DNA of 43,973 nucleotides, from the NCBI GenBank assembly GCA_007693855.1, contig RECU01000106.1, forward strand, positions 1-43,973. Reading direction: 5' to 3'. The notes under the pieces are model-generated. The model was not told the origin of the DNA and made no database searches. It saw only the letters and a program-made list of their open reading frames with translations. Numbering within the stretch: position 1 is the first letter of the stretch; each line of letters starts with the position of its first letter. The position numbers were made by a program, and so were the translations under genes. Source of the DNA: Gammaproteobacteria bacterium. GTDB lineage: Bacteria; Pseudomonadota; Gammaproteobacteria; Steroidobacterales; PWYM01. This document shows, one piece after another, positions 26,159 through 34,846 of the stretch.

Positions 26159-27097
26159 TCAGTCGGCCTTGGGGCTCTCGGCCGCCGGCGCGTCGTCCGC
26201 GGGCGCCTCTGCGGCCACAGGCTCGGCAGACTGCGCCTCGGCCACCGGGGCTTCAGGCGCCTTTGCCTCAGGGGCTTTCGCCGCGGCGGCTGGCGCCGCC
26301 TCGGCCTTGCGTGCACCCCCGCCGCTGCGCCGGCGCCCTCGGGCGGCATCGCTGCGTGGCTTGCCCTCTTCGTCTAGCTCGACGAACTCATCCTCGCTGC
26401 TGGCCACCTGCGGCACGGCAGCACGACCATCGAGCACCGCGTCGGAGACGCCCCGCGTGTACAGCTGGATGGCCCGCATGGCGTCGTCATTGCCCGGAAT
26501 CGGGTAATCCACCGCATCAGGAGAGCAGTTCGTGTCGACCACGGCGACCACCGGGATCCCCAGCTTGGCGGCCTCGCGCAGGGCAATGTCCTCGTGACCC
26601 ACGTCGATGACGAACAGCGCGTCGGGCAGCGCGCCCATATCCTTGATACCCCCGAGGCTGCGCTCGAGCTTGTCCATCTCGCGGCGAAGCATCAGCACTT
26701 CTTTCTTGGTCAGCTGCTCGAAGGTGCCATTTTCCTGCATTTCGGTGAGTTCCTGCAGGCGGCGGATCGACTGGCGGATGGTCTTGAAATTGGTGAGCAT
26801 GCCGCCCAGCCAGCGGTAGCTGATGAACGGCATGCCACAGCGCTCGGCCTCGGCGCGAATCGCGTCGCGCGCAGCCCGCTTGGTGCCGACGAACAGCAGT
26901 GTGCCGCCCTCGGCCGCCAGCTTCTTCACGAAGCCCATGGCGTCGCGATACATCGGCAGCGAGCGCTCGAGGTTGATGATGTGGATCTTGTTACGCTCGC
27001 CGAAGATGTAGGGTGCCATCTTCGGGTTCCAGTAACGGGTCTGGTGGCCGAAATGCACGCCGGCCTCCAGCATCTGGCGCATGGATACGTCTGTCAC
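26159..27097 (-). CDS. rpsB: 30S ribosomal protein S2 with long C-terminal tail
   Basis: Essential small-subunit protein that joins late in 30S assembly and recruits S1. The core (about 1-230) has [22 protein letters not shown] near the start and the conserved [11 protein letters not shown] and GNDDAMRAI. The start is GTG at 27097 with GAGGAG seven bases before it. The product has 312 residues against 241 in E. coli: after residue 232 comes an acidic stretch ([12 protein letters not shown]), a basic one ([12 protein letters not shown]) and about 48 residues almost all Ala, Glu and Pro. First gene of the 25-gene string; its own promoter and leader lie upstream. Confidence 0.97.
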   Translation of the reverse strand: MTDVSMRQMLEAGVHFGHQTRYWNPKMAPYIFGERNKIHIINLERSLPMYRDAMGFVKKLAAEGGTLLFVGTKRAARDAIRAEAERCGMPFISYRWLGGMLTNFKTIRQSIRRLQELTEMQENGTFEQLTKKEVLMLRREMDKLERSLGGIKDMGALPDALFVIDVGHEDIALREAAKLGIPVVAVVDTNCSPDAVDYPIPGNDDAMRAIQLYTRGVSDAVLDGRAAVPQVASSEDEFVELDEEGKPRSDAARGRRRSGGGARKAEAAPAAAAKAPEAKAPEAPVAEAQSAEPVAAEAPADDAPAAESPKAD

Positions 27098-27110
27098 GGT
27101 TTTTCTCCTC
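27095..27110 (-). promoter_or_regulatory. ribosome binding site and GTG start of rpsB
   Basis: GAGGAG at 27110-27105, a 7-base A-rich spacer, then GTG at 27097. This is a strong site and decides the start; the in-frame ATG five codons later has no comparable site. Confidence 0.8.
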
Positions 27111-27224
27111 GGGTTCAGCCTCCACGGGCCCCATGCCGCAACCCGGGAGCGTCTGCGCCCGGGCACCCGGCAGCATGTGCCGGCCCGTGTGTGGGATGGT
27201 TTAGGTTTCAGATTGCCTTACCGG
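27098..27224 (-). promoter_or_regulatory. rpsB: structured rpsB leader (probable S2 autoregulation)
   Basis: About 127 bases between the predicted start of transcription and the rpsB GTG. An 8-bp perfect long-range stem (27123-27130 with 27182-27189) encloses a CCCGGG self-pairing hairpin (27142-27147 with 27158-27163). A further perfect 6-bp hairpin (27167-27172 with 27178-27183) shares two bases with the outer stem, so the two forms compete. In E. coli S2 represses its own mRNA through a folded leader; the same role here is inferred. Confidence 0.45.
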
Positions 27225-27240
27225 CGGCGGCTTTATACCA
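27212..27240 (+). promoter_or_regulatory. weak possible map promoter
   Basis: TTGCCT followed after 15 bases by TATACC on the plus strand, overlapping the rpsB -10. Both hexamers match only 4 of 6 and the spacer is short. The gap must contain a promoter for the plus-strand genes, but this choice is uncertain. Confidence 0.2.
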
Positions 27241-27261
27241 TGGCCTGCTTTGTCATCACAA
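27232..27261 (-). promoter_or_regulatory. rpsB promoter with extended -10
   Basis: On the transcribed strand TTGTGA (27261-27256), 18-base spacer, TATAAA (27237-27232; 5 of 6), preceded by TG one base before it, which makes an extended -10. This is the best sigma70-like site in the window and faces the ribosomal protein gene, which needs strong expression. Confidence 0.6.
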
Positions 27262-27274
27262 TCATCGGGGCGGC

Positions 27275-28048
27275 ATGCAGGGATCGGTACACATCAAGAC
27301 GCCTGAAGAACAGGCCCACATGCGGGTGGCCGGCCGGCTGGCCGCCGAGGTGCTCGACATGATCGGCGAACACGTCCAAGCTGGCGTGACCACCGCCGAA
27401 CTTGACGCGATCTGCCATGACTACATCGTCAACACCCAGCAGGCGGTGCCGGCACCGCTGAACTACCGCGGCTTCCCGAAATCGATCTGCACCTCGGTCA
27501 ACCACGTGGTCTGCCACGGCATTCCGGGCGACCGCCGCCTGCGCGATGGCGATATCGTCAACATCGACATCACCGTCATCAAGGACGGCTTTCACGGCGA
27601 CACCAGCCGCATGTTCTACGTGGGCGAGCCGCCGGTCGTGGGCCGACGCGTCTCCGAAATCGCCCACGAGGCCATGCGCCGGGGTATCGCCACCGTGCAG
27701 CCGGGCGCACGGCTGGGCGACATCGGCCACGCGATCCAGGCCTTCGTCGAAGCCGAGCGCTGCTCGGTGGTGCGTGAATACTGCGGCCACGGCATCGGCC
27801 GCGTGTTCCACGAGGACCCCCAGGTGCTGCACTACGGTCAGCCCGGCACCGGCCTTGAACTCGCACCCGGCATGACCTTCACCATCGAGCCCATGGTCAA
27901 CGCCGGCCGCCGGCACGTAAAGCTGCTGCGCGACGGCTGGACGGTGGTCACCAAGGACCACTCGCTGTCCGCGCAGTGGGAACACACCCTGCTGGTGACC
28001 GAGGACGGCTACGAGGTGCTCACCCTCGGCGCCAGTGGCGAGGTCTAG
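27275..28048 (+). CDS. map: methionine aminopeptidase, type I
   Basis: Removes the starting methionine from nascent proteins at the ribosome exit. All metal and substrate residues of the type I enzyme are present: H81 (CHGIPGD), D98 and D109 (IDITVIKDGFHGD), H172 (GHGIG), E205 (TIEPM) and E236 (QWEHT). Length 257 (E. coli 264). Upstream in-frame sequence extends antisense to rpsB and is not coding; the ATG at 27275 starts right where homology to the family begins. Divergent from rpsB, as in E. coli and Pseudomonas, and 9 bases before glnD. Confidence 0.97.
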   Translation: MQGSVHIKTPEEQAHMRVAGRLAAEVLDMIGEHVQAGVTTAELDAICHDYIVNTQQAVPAPLNYRGFPKSICTSVNHVVCHGIPGDRRLRDGDIVNIDITVIKDGFHGDTSRMFYVGEPPVVGRRVSEIAHEAMRRGIATVQPGARLGDIGHAIQAFVEAERCSVVREYCGHGIGRVFHEDPQVLHYGQPGTGLELAPGMTFTIEPMVNAGRRHVKLLRDGWTVVTKDHSLSAQWEHTLLVTEDGYEVLTLGASGEV

Positions 28049-28057
28049 GCCGCGACC

Positions 28058-30757
28058 ATGAGCGCCACGGCGCCCGACACGCGCGGCAGCTGGCAACTCC
28101 AGGTCGACCTCGCGGGCGCCCCGCAGGAGAGCCCGGCGGCGCGGCTGCAGCGCTTTCGTGAGGCCCTGGCCACCGAGAGCGCACGCATGGAGCAGGCGTT
28201 TCGCGACGGCGTCGCGGTGGAGGCGCTGGTCGCCGGTCGCGCCGCGTTGGTCGATGCCGTGCTGGTCGCCGCCTGGCAAAGTTCGGCGGGCGCGCTGGTC
28301 GACACCGCGGCGCTGGTCGCGGTCGGCGGCTATGGCCGCGGCGAACTCCATCCGGGCTCGGACATCGACCTCATGGTGTTGCTGCCCGACACCGGCAGCG
28401 ATGGCCACGAAGCCGACATCGGCGGGTTCATCACCCTGCTCTGGGATATCGGCCTGGAGGTCGGCCACAGTGTGCGCACCGTCGAGCAGTGTGCCGCGGA
28501 AGCCGGGCGGGATCTCAGTGTGGTCACCACCTTGATGGAAGCCCGCCGGCTGTGCGGACCGGCAAGCCTGGTCGAGGCCATGCTCGAGCGCATCGACCCA
28601 CGGCACATGTGGGACTCGGCGGCGTTTTTCCGCGGCAAGGTGCAGGAGCAGCAGACCCGCCATCACCGCTATCACGACACCGGCTACAACCTCGAGCCCA
28701 ACGTCAAGGGCTCGCCGGGCGGCCTGCGCGACATCCAGGTCATCGGCTGGGTGGCCCAGCGCCACTACGGCACCCGGCGCTTCGAGGATCTCGTCGCGCT
28801 GGGCGTGCTCTCGCCGGGACAGCTGGAGATCTTCCGCCGCGGCCTGGCCTTCTTGTGGAAGGTGCGCTGGGGGCTGCATCTGCTCACCGGACGGCGCGAG
28901 GATCGACTGCTGTTCGACCACCAGGTGCGCCTGGCGAAGCTGCTGGGCTACGAGGATGCCAGCTTCACGCTGGCCGTCGAGCAGATGATGCAGCGCTATT
29001 ACCGCACGGTGATGGAGCTGTCGCGGCTGAACGAGATGCTGCTGCAGCTGTTCGAAGAGGCGATCCTGCAGGACCCCGAGGCCCGGCCCCGGATCCTCAA
29101 TGCCAATTTCCAGGTCCGCAACGGCTTCCTGGCGGTGCGCGACGACGAGGTCTTCAATCGCGACCCCTCCGCGCTGATGGAAATCTTCCTGGTCCTGGAG
29201 CAGACCCCCGAGATCCGCGGTGTTGCCGCGCAGACCATCGGCCTGATCAAGCGCAGCCTGCACCTGATCGACGAGGCGTTCCGCCAGAACCCGCGCAACC
29301 AGCGCCTGTTCATGGAGATCCTCAGGGCGCCACAGGGCGTCACGCGACAGCTCCGGCGGATGAATCTCTATGGCGTGCTCGGGCTCTACATCCCGGCCTT
29401 TGGCCGCATCGTCGGACGCATGCAGTTCGATCTGTTTCATGTGTACACCGTCGATGCGCACACGCTGTTCGTGGTCGAGAACCTGCGACGGCTCGCCCTG
29501 CCGCGCTTCGATCACGACCATCCCGAACACTCGCACATCATGCAGGCACTGCCCAAGCCGGAAGTCGCCTACCTCGCCGGCCTGTTCCACGATATCGCCA
29601 AGGGCCGCGGCGGCGACCACTCCGAGCTCGGCGCGCTGGACGCCGAGGCGTTCTGTCTCGCGCATGGGCTGAGCCCCTACGACGCCCGGCTGGTCGCCTG
29701 GCTGGTCCGCCAGCATCTGGTGCTGTCGCTGACCGCGCAGAAAAAGGACATCAGCGACCCCGAGGTGATCGCCGAATTCGCCCGACTGGTCGGCGACGAA
29801 ACCCACCTCGACCATCTCTACGTGCTGACAGTGAGCGACGTTCGCGCCACCAACCCCAAACTGTGGAATTCATGGAAGGCGAGCCTGTTTCACGAGCTCT
29901 ACCAGCAGACCCGCCGGGCGCTGCGCCGCGGCCTGGAAAACCCCATCGATGTCGACCAGCTGATCGACGAGACCCAGCGCGAGGCCCGCGCCCTGCAGCG
30001 GACCGCAGGCGTTGAGGGGGCGGCGGCCGAGGCCGTCTGGGCACACTTCACACGCGAGTATTTCCTGCGCCACCAGCCGGCGGAGATCGCCTGGCACACC
30101 GGCCTGCTCGCCGCGCACGCGGAGGATGCCGGACCGCTGGTGGCGCTCAAGGCCGAACCGGTCAGCGGCGCCACCGCGGTGATGGTCTGCTCGCCCTATG
30201 AGCTCGACAGTTTCGCCCGCGTGACCGCCGTGCTCGACGAGCTCGGCCTCAACATCGTCGATGCGCGGATCGTGCCGATGGCCGACGGTCGCAGCCTCGA
30301 CACCTATACCGTGCTCGGCGCCGACGGCTCACCGATTGCGGAAGATTTCATGGACGGCATCGCCACGCGACTGGCCCGGGGGCTGGCGGCTGAAGATCTC
30401 TCCCGGGTCAACGTCACACGCCGCCCGCCCCGGCAGGTGCGCGCCTTCAACACCCCGGTGGAAATCCGCTACGCCGAAGACACCGGGGCCGGCAGGACCG
30501 TGCTGGAACTGGTGGCCGCCGACCGCCCCGGACTGCTGTATCGGGTCGGGCGGGTGTTCCGGCGCTACCGCGTGGACGTGCGCAACGCGCGGATCGCCAC
30601 CGTGGGCGAACGTGCCGAGGATGTCTTCTATGTCACTGACCGGGCCGGCCATCCGCTCTCGCCAGCACTGAAGCAGGAACTCACCGAAGCCCTGACCGAG
30701 GCCCTGACGGAGGGTCGGGACAACAGCGGGCGTCGCCGCGACGAGTCCGGCACATGA
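28058..30757 (+). CDS. glnD: [protein-PII] uridylyltransferase/uridylyl-removing enzyme
   Basis: Nitrogen sensor: uridylylates PII (GlnB/GlnK) when glutamine is low and removes UMP when it is high. The nucleotidyltransferase motif GGYGRGELHPGSDID (90-104) holds D102 and D104, the HD domain motif is LFHDIAKGRGGDHS (H511, D512), and two ACT domains that bind glutamine close the protein (about 700-790 and 810-885; the second starts VLELVAADRPGLLYRVG). Length 899 (E. coli 890). The C-terminus has three near-identical 4-residue units LTEA/LTEA/LTEG. No clear ribosome binding site; coupled to map. Ends in an ATGA overlap with dapC. Confidence 0.98.
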   Translation: MSATAPDTRGSWQLQVDLAGAPQESPAARLQRFREALATESARMEQAFRDGVAVEALVAGRAALVDAVLVAAWQSSAGALVDTAALVAVGGYGRGELHPGSDIDLMVLLPDTGSDGHEADIGGFITLLWDIGLEVGHSVRTVEQCAAEAGRDLSVVTTLMEARRLCGPASLVEAMLERIDPRHMWDSAAFFRGKVQEQQTRHHRYHDTGYNLEPNVKGSPGGLRDIQVIGWVAQRHYGTRRFEDLVALGVLSPGQLEIFRRGLAFLWKVRWGLHLLTGRREDRLLFDHQVRLAKLLGYEDASFTLAVEQMMQRYYRTVMELSRLNEMLLQLFEEAILQDPEARPRILNANFQVRNGFLAVRDDEVFNRDPSALMEIFLVLEQTPEIRGVAAQTIGLIKRSLHLIDEAFRQNPRNQRLFMEILRAPQGVTRQLRRMNLYGVLGLYIPAFGRIVGRMQFDLFHVYTVDAHTLFVVENLRRLALPRFDHDHPEHSHIMQALPKPEVAYLAGLFHDIAKGRGGDHSELGALDAEAFCLAHGLSPYDARLVAWLVRQHLVLSLTAQKKDISDPEVIAEFARLVGDETHLDHLYVLTVSDVRATNPKLWNSWKASLFHELYQQTRRALRRGLENPIDVDQLIDETQREARALQRTAGVEGAAAEAVWAHFTREYFLRHQPAEIAWHTGLLAAHAEDAGPLVALKAEPVSGATAVMVCSPYELDSFARVTAVLDELGLNIVDARIVPMADGRSLDTYTVLGADGSPIAEDFMDGIATRLARGLAAEDLSRVNVTRRPPRQVRAFNTPVEIRYAEDTGAGRTVLELVAADRPGLLYRVGRVFRRYRVDVRNARIATVGERAEDVFYVTDRAGHPLSPALKQELTEALTEALTEGRDNSGRRRDESGT
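30680..30715 (+). repeat. three 12-bp tandem units at the 3' end of glnD
   Basis: Units at 30680, 30692 and 30704, each beginning CT(C/G)AC(C/G)GA(A/G)G and coding Leu-Thr-Glu-Ala or Gly. They lie beyond the second ACT domain, so copy number could vary without harm. Confidence 0.6.
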
Positions 30758-31977
30758 ATCCGGACATCGGCAGACTCCACCCCTACCCCTTCGAGCGGCT
30801 GGCTGCGCTCAAGGCCGCGGTCCGTGCACCGGATCCCGCGCTCGCGCATGTGTCGCTGTCGATCGGCGAGCCGCAGCATGCCCCGCCGGACTTCGTGCTC
30901 GCGGCCCTGACTGCGGCACTGCCCAGCGGGCTGGGCGCCTACCCGGTATCACGCGGTCTGCCACGGCTGCGGGCAGCGGCGGCCAACTGGCTGGAGCGCC
31001 GCTATCGCCTCGGTCAGGGCGCGGTCGATCCGGACACCCAGGTGCTGCCCGTCAACGGCACCCGCGAGGCGCTGTTCGCCTTCGCGCAGGCGGTGATCAC
31101 CCGGGGCGAGGACGCGCTGGTGGCGATGCCGAACCCCTTCTACCAGATCTACGAGGGCGCAGCCCTGCTGGCCGGGGCCACCCCACTGTATCTCGACTGC
31201 ACGGAGGAGACCGGCTTCATCCCGGATTTCGACGCCGTGCCGGCAGAGACCTGGCGCCGCGTGCAGCTGCTGTATCTCTGCTCCCCGGGCAACCCGACCG
31301 GCGAGGTGATCCCGGCCGAGACGCTGGCGCGGGTGCTGGCGCTGGCCGACGAACATGATTTCATCATCGCCGCCGACGAGTGCTATGCCGAGATCTATCT
31401 GGATGAAACCGCCCCGCCACCGGGGCTGCTCGAGGTCTGCCGCCAGCTCGGGCGTGACGACTACCGGCGGGTCGTGGTCTTCCACAGCCTCTCCAAGCGC
31501 TCGAACCTGCCTGGTCTGCGCTCCGGTTTCATTGCCGGTGACGCGGAGATCCTGCGCGAGGTCGCCCTCTACCGGACCTACCACGGCTGCGCCGTGCCCA
31601 ACGCCACGCAGCTGGCCAGCGCCGAGGCCTGGGATGATGACGCCCACGTGGCCGACAACCGCGCCCGCTACCGCGAGAAATTCGACGCGGTGATCCCGCT
31701 GCTCTCGCCGTGGCTTGCGCTGCGCCGCCCACCGGCCGGGTTCTATCTGTGGCCGCGCGTGGCAGGCGATGACACCGCCGTGGCTGCCGCGCTGTGGAGC
31801 GAGTGTCACCTGACGGTGCTGCCGGGCAGCTTTCTCGCGCGCGAGACCGCGGCGGGCAATCCGGGGCACGGGCGACTGCGGCTGTCGCTGGTGGCCGACA
31901 CGGCAGCCTGCGTCGCGGCGGCACAGCGTATCCGCGACTGGTGCGAACGCCACCGACACCGCACAGCGATCGTCTGA
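30754..31977 (+). CDS. dapC: succinyldiaminopimelate transaminase
   Basis: PLP-dependent class I/II aminotransferase of 407 residues. PLP-binding lysine K248 lies in [37 protein letters not shown] and [11 protein letters not shown] are the fold landmarks. Position directly before dapD, and the Pseudomonas-like order glnD-dapC-dapD, indicate the transamination of N-succinyl-2-amino-6-ketopimelate in lysine and cell wall diaminopimelate synthesis. In E. coli ArgD or SerC does this job. ATG at 30754 overlaps the glnD stop (ATGA). Family is certain; substrate follows from context and the close match to the proteobacterial DapC type. Confidence 0.92.
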   Translation: MNPDIGRLHPYPFERLAALKAAVRAPDPALAHVSLSIGEPQHAPPDFVLAALTAALPSGLGAYPVSRGLPRLRAAAANWLERRYRLGQGAVDPDTQVLPVNGTREALFAFAQAVITRGEDALVAMPNPFYQIYEGAALLAGATPLYLDCTEETGFIPDFDAVPAETWRRVQLLYLCSPGNPTGEVIPAETLARVLALADEHDFIIAADECYAEIYLDETAPPPGLLEVCRQLGRDDYRRVVVFHSLSKRSNLPGLRSGFIAGDAEILREVALYRTYHGCAVPNATQLASAEAWDDDAHVADNRARYREKFDAVIPLLSPWLALRRPPAGFYLWPRVAGDDTAVAAALWSECHLTVLPGSFLARETAAGNPGHGRLRLSLVADTAACVAAAQRIRDWCERHRHRTAIV

Positions 31978-32030
31978 GCCGGTGGCGGGTTGAATTCACG
32001 GACGTTTCGAGACAACACAGGGAGAACACG

Positions 32031-32855
32031 ATGCAGGCACTGGCACAGACCATCGAGGCGGCCTGGGAGGAGCGCGGCAGTTACCGGCCAGGCCACGTGC
32101 CCGGCGACGTGGCCAACGCCATCAGCGAGGCGATCGCCGCACTGGACGAGGGCCGTGCCCGGGTCGCCGAGAAGCTCGACGGCGAATGGCAGGTACACCA
32201 GTGGCTGAAAAAAGCCGTGCTGCTGTATTTTCGCACCCATGACAACCACGCGATGCAGGGCGGTGCCACCCGCTACTTCGACAAGGTGCCGCTGAAGTAC
32301 GCGAGCTACGACGAGGCACGCTTTCGTGCCGATGGCGTGCGGGTCGTGCCCGATGCCCTGGTGCGCCGCGGCGCCTATGTCGCCCGCGACGTCGTACTCA
32401 TGCCCTCCTACGTCAATATCGGCGCCTGGGTCGACTCCGGCACCATGGTCGACACCTGGGCGACGGTGGGCAGCTGCGCGCAGATCGGGCGCAACGTCCA
32501 CCTCTCCGGTGGCGCCGGGATCGGCGGCGTACTCGAGCCCCTGCAGGCCAACCCGACGATCATCGAGGACGACTGCTTCATCGGCGCGCGCTCGGAAATC
32601 GTCGAAGGCGTGATCGTCGAGCAGGGGGCGGTGATTTCCATGGGGGTGTTCATCGGCCAGAGCACGCGGATCTACGATCGCGAGCGCGATGAGGTGCTGT
32701 ATGGCCGGGTACCCGCGGGCAGCGTCGTGGTCCCCGGCACGCTGCCCTCCTCCGACGGCCGCTGCCAGCTCTACGCCGCCATCATCGTGAAGCGGGTCGA
32801 CGAAAAGACCCGGGCAAAGACCAGCCTGAACGAGCTGCTGCGACTGGCGGAGTGA
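32031..32855 (+). CDS. dapD: tetrahydrodipicolinate N-succinyltransferase
   Basis: Succinylates tetrahydrodipicolinate, opening the succinylase branch of lysine synthesis. The 274 residues equal the E. coli length. An N-terminal helical domain precedes a hexapeptide beta helix (about 105-245) with [25 protein letters not shown]-type repeats and [14 protein letters not shown] at 32031 is preceded by GGGAGA at a good spacing; a longer in-frame reading from 31794 lies inside dapC. The 53-base gap after dapC shows no clear promoter. Confidence 0.97.
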   Translation: MQALAQTIEAAWEERGSYRPGHVPGDVANAISEAIAALDEGRARVAEKLDGEWQVHQWLKKAVLLYFRTHDNHAMQGGATRYFDKVPLKYASYDEARFRADGVRVVPDALVRRGAYVARDVVLMPSYVNIGAWVDSGTMVDTWATVGSCAQIGRNVHLSGGAGIGGVLEPLQANPTIIEDDCFIGARSEIVEGVIVEQGAVISMGVFIGQSTRIYDRERDEVLYGRVPAGSVVVPGTLPSSDGRCQLYAAIIVKRVDEKTRAKTSLNELLRLAE

Positions 32856-32866
32856 AGGACACTGTC

Positions 32867-33205
32867 ATGCTGAAGGTCTATGGCCTGCCCAACTGCGACA
32901 GCTGCCGGTCCGCGCGCAAGGCGCTGCAGGCGGCCGACATCGCCCACGAGTTCATCGACCTGCGCACCCGCCCTCCTGACACCGACACCCTTGCCCACTG
33001 GCTGACCGAACTCGGTGAACAGGCGCTGGTGAACCGGCGCAGCACGACCTGGCGGGGGCTCGACGAGGCCACCCGCAATCGCCCGGCCGCCCAGCTGCTG
33101 GCGGCCGAGCCGACGCTGATCAAGCGCCCGGTGCTGACCGACGGTAAACGGGTACACTGTGGCGGTCGCGAGCCGGACTGGCTCGCCTTCGCGCAGCCGC
33201 GCTGA
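32867..33205 (+). CDS. ArsC/Spx-family protein (YffB-like)
   Basis: Small thioredoxin-fold protein of the ArsC/Spx/MgsR family, 112 residues, related to E. coli YffB, which also precedes dapE. The family blocks NCDSCRSARKAL and LVNRRSTTWRGLDE are clear, and IKRPVL holds the conserved Arg-Pro. It has C10-x-x-C13, whereas E. coli YffB keeps only the first cysteine. The ATG at 32867 has AAGGA seven to eight bases before it; a GTG at 32852 overlapping the dapD stop is the alternative. Its function is not established: probably a glutathione- or thiol-dependent reductase, less likely a true arsenate reductase given the dap context. Confidence 0.88.
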   Translation: MLKVYGLPNCDSCRSARKALQAADIAHEFIDLRTRPPDTDTLAHWLTELGEQALVNRRSTTWRGLDEATRNRPAAQLLAAEPTLIKRPVLTDGKRVHCGGREPDWLAFAQPR

Positions 33206-33218
33206 ACAGGGAAGCACC

Positions 33219-34349
33219 ATGCGCACGGACAGCGTAGATCTCACCCGCGAACTCATCCGCCGGCCCTCGGTCACCCCCGAGGATGCGGGATGTCAGGTGC
33301 TGCTTGGCGAACACCTGGAACGGCTGGGCTTCCGGCTCGAGCCGCTGCGCTTCGGCGACACGGACAACCTGTGGGCCCGGCGTGGCGACAGCGGCCCCGT
33401 GCTGTGCTTTGCCGGGCACACCGACGTGGTCCCGCCGGGTCCGCTGGAGCAGTGGAGTCTCGATCCTTTCGTGCCGGAGATCCGCGATGGGCAGCTCTAC
33501 GGACGCGGCGCGGCGGATATGAAGGCCAGCCTGGCGGCGATGATCGGCGCGGTAGAGGACTTTCTTGCCGTACAGCCCTCGCCGCGGGGCTCAATCGCCT
33601 TTCTGATCACCAGCGACGAGGAAGGCCCGGCAACTGACGGGACGGTCCGGGTGATGGAGACGCTGCACGCCCGCGGCGAGACGATCGACTGGTGCGTGGT
33701 CGGTGAGCCCTCCAGCCACCAGGCGCTGGGCGACACGGTCCGCGTCGGCCGGCGCGGCTCGCTGTCCGGCATCATCACCATCCATGGCGTGCAGGGCCAC
33801 GTCGCCTACCCGCAGCTGGTGCGCAACCCCATCCACGACTTCGCGCGGTTCACGGCCTGGCTGGCCGCCCACCCGCTCGACGAGGGCAACGCCTTCTTTC
33901 CGCCCACCAGCTTCCAGACCGTGTGGGTGGAAGCCGGCACCGGCGCCCCGAACGTCGTGCCGGGCACGCTACGCGCGCGATTCAATTTCCGCTACTCGAC
34001 CGAATGGACCCACGAGAGCCTGCGCCAGCATATCGAGGCGCTGCTGGCGGAACTGGGCATCGATCATGAGCTCGAGTGGCGGCTTGCCGGCGAGCCTTTC
34101 CTGACGCGTGAAGGCCCGCTCACGGCCGCCGTGCAGGGTGCCATCCGCGAGACGCTCGGCGTGACGACCGAGCTGTCCACCGGTGGCGGCACATCGGACG
34201 GGCGCTTCATCGCCCCGTACGGGGTGGACGTGGTCGAGCTCGGCCCGATCAATGCCAGCATCCACAAGATCGACGAGCACGTGCGCGTCGAGGACATCGA
34301 CCGGCTGCGCCGGGTCTACGCGGATATCCTGTCGCGACTGCTCGGCTGA
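33219..34349 (+). CDS. dapE: succinyl-diaminopimelate desuccinylase
   Basis: Di-zinc M20 family hydrolase that removes succinate from N-succinyl-LL-diaminopimelate. Metal ligands are visible: H67 (AGHTD), D100 (GRGAADMK), E134/E135 (TSDEEGPA), E163 (GEPSS) and a histidine near the end (NASIHKIDE). Length 376 (E. coli 375). ATG at 33219 is preceded by AGGGAA; the in-frame reading from 33159 overlaps the previous gene. With dapC and dapD it makes a lysine/diaminopimelate block. Its last 34 bases overlap the end of the convergent dsbB. Confidence 0.98.
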   Translation: MRTDSVDLTRELIRRPSVTPEDAGCQVLLGEHLERLGFRLEPLRFGDTDNLWARRGDSGPVLCFAGHTDVVPPGPLEQWSLDPFVPEIRDGQLYGRGAADMKASLAAMIGAVEDFLAVQPSPRGSIAFLITSDEEGPATDGTVRVMETLHARGETIDWCVVGEPSSHQALGDTVRVGRRGSLSGIITIHGVQGHVAYPQLVRNPIHDFARFTAWLAAHPLDEGNAFFPPTSFQTVWVEAGTGAPNVVPGTLRARFNFRYSTEWTHESLRQHIEALLAELGIDHELEWRLAGEPFLTREGPLTAAVQGAIRETLGVTTELSTGGGTSDGRFIAPYGVDVVELGPINASIHKIDEHVRVEDIDRLRRVYADILSRLLG

Positions 34350-34846
34350 GGCGCCCCCAGCCAGTTGCCCAGCACGCCGAACACCCCCAGCCCGAGACAG
34401 GCCAGCAGCACCCATGCCGGCATCGACAGGCCGAACAGGGACCAGTCGATCTCGGCGCACTCGCCCGACCCCGTGAACACCATGGCGATGGCCTCGTGCA
34501 GGGGAAAGACGTCGAGCATGAAATCCAGCCCGGGGCCGCAGGCCGGCACTTCGTCTTCGGGCAGGTTCTGCAGGCGGACATGCTGGCCGGCGATCGCCAC
34601 GCCGCTGCCGGCCGCCAGCGCCAGTACCCCGGCGTAGAGCCGCGCACCCAGCCGGCTGCGCGGGTGATGCAAGGCCGCCACCAGGAACACCAGCCCCAGC
34701 GCGATCACGGCCACGCGCTGGAACACGCATAGCGGGCAAGGCTCCAGGCCCAGCACCACTTCCGCATACAGGGCGTAGGCCATCAGCGCCACGCAGGCAC
34801 CGAAGCCCAGCAGATTGACCCGGCGGCGGTCGCGCAGCCAGCCCAT
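34316..34846 (-). CDS. dsbB: disulfide bond formation protein B
   Basis: Inner membrane quinone reductase that reoxidises DsbA. Four hydrophobic helices are evident, with the two periplasmic cysteine pairs C37/C40 (EPCPLC) and C103/C130 (PACGPG and GECAEID). Arginine after the first pair (CVFQR) is the quinone-site residue of the family. Length 176, equal to E. coli. The ATG at 34846 shares one base with the phoU stop (TGATG), so it is translated with the phosphate genes. Its TAG lies 34 bases inside the convergent dapE. Confidence 0.96.
   Translation of the reverse strand: MGWLRDRRRVNLLGFGACVALMAYALYAEVVLGLEPCPLCVFQRVAVIALGLVFLVAALHHPRSRLGARLYAGVLALAAGSGVAIAGQHVRLQNLPEDEVPACGPGLDFMLDVFPLHEAIAMVFTGSGECAEIDWSLFGLSMPAWVLLACLGLGVFGVLGNWLGAPQPSSRDRISA

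Noticed and set aside
27233-29815. Minus-strand open frame of 860 codons opposite map and glnD
   Set aside because: Antisense to two certain genes, same low-complexity composition, no domain, and it crosses the rpsB promoter.
32867-33205. True arsenate reductase
   Set aside because: No other arsenic genes nearby, and the sequence blocks match the YffB/Spx branch found next to dapE.
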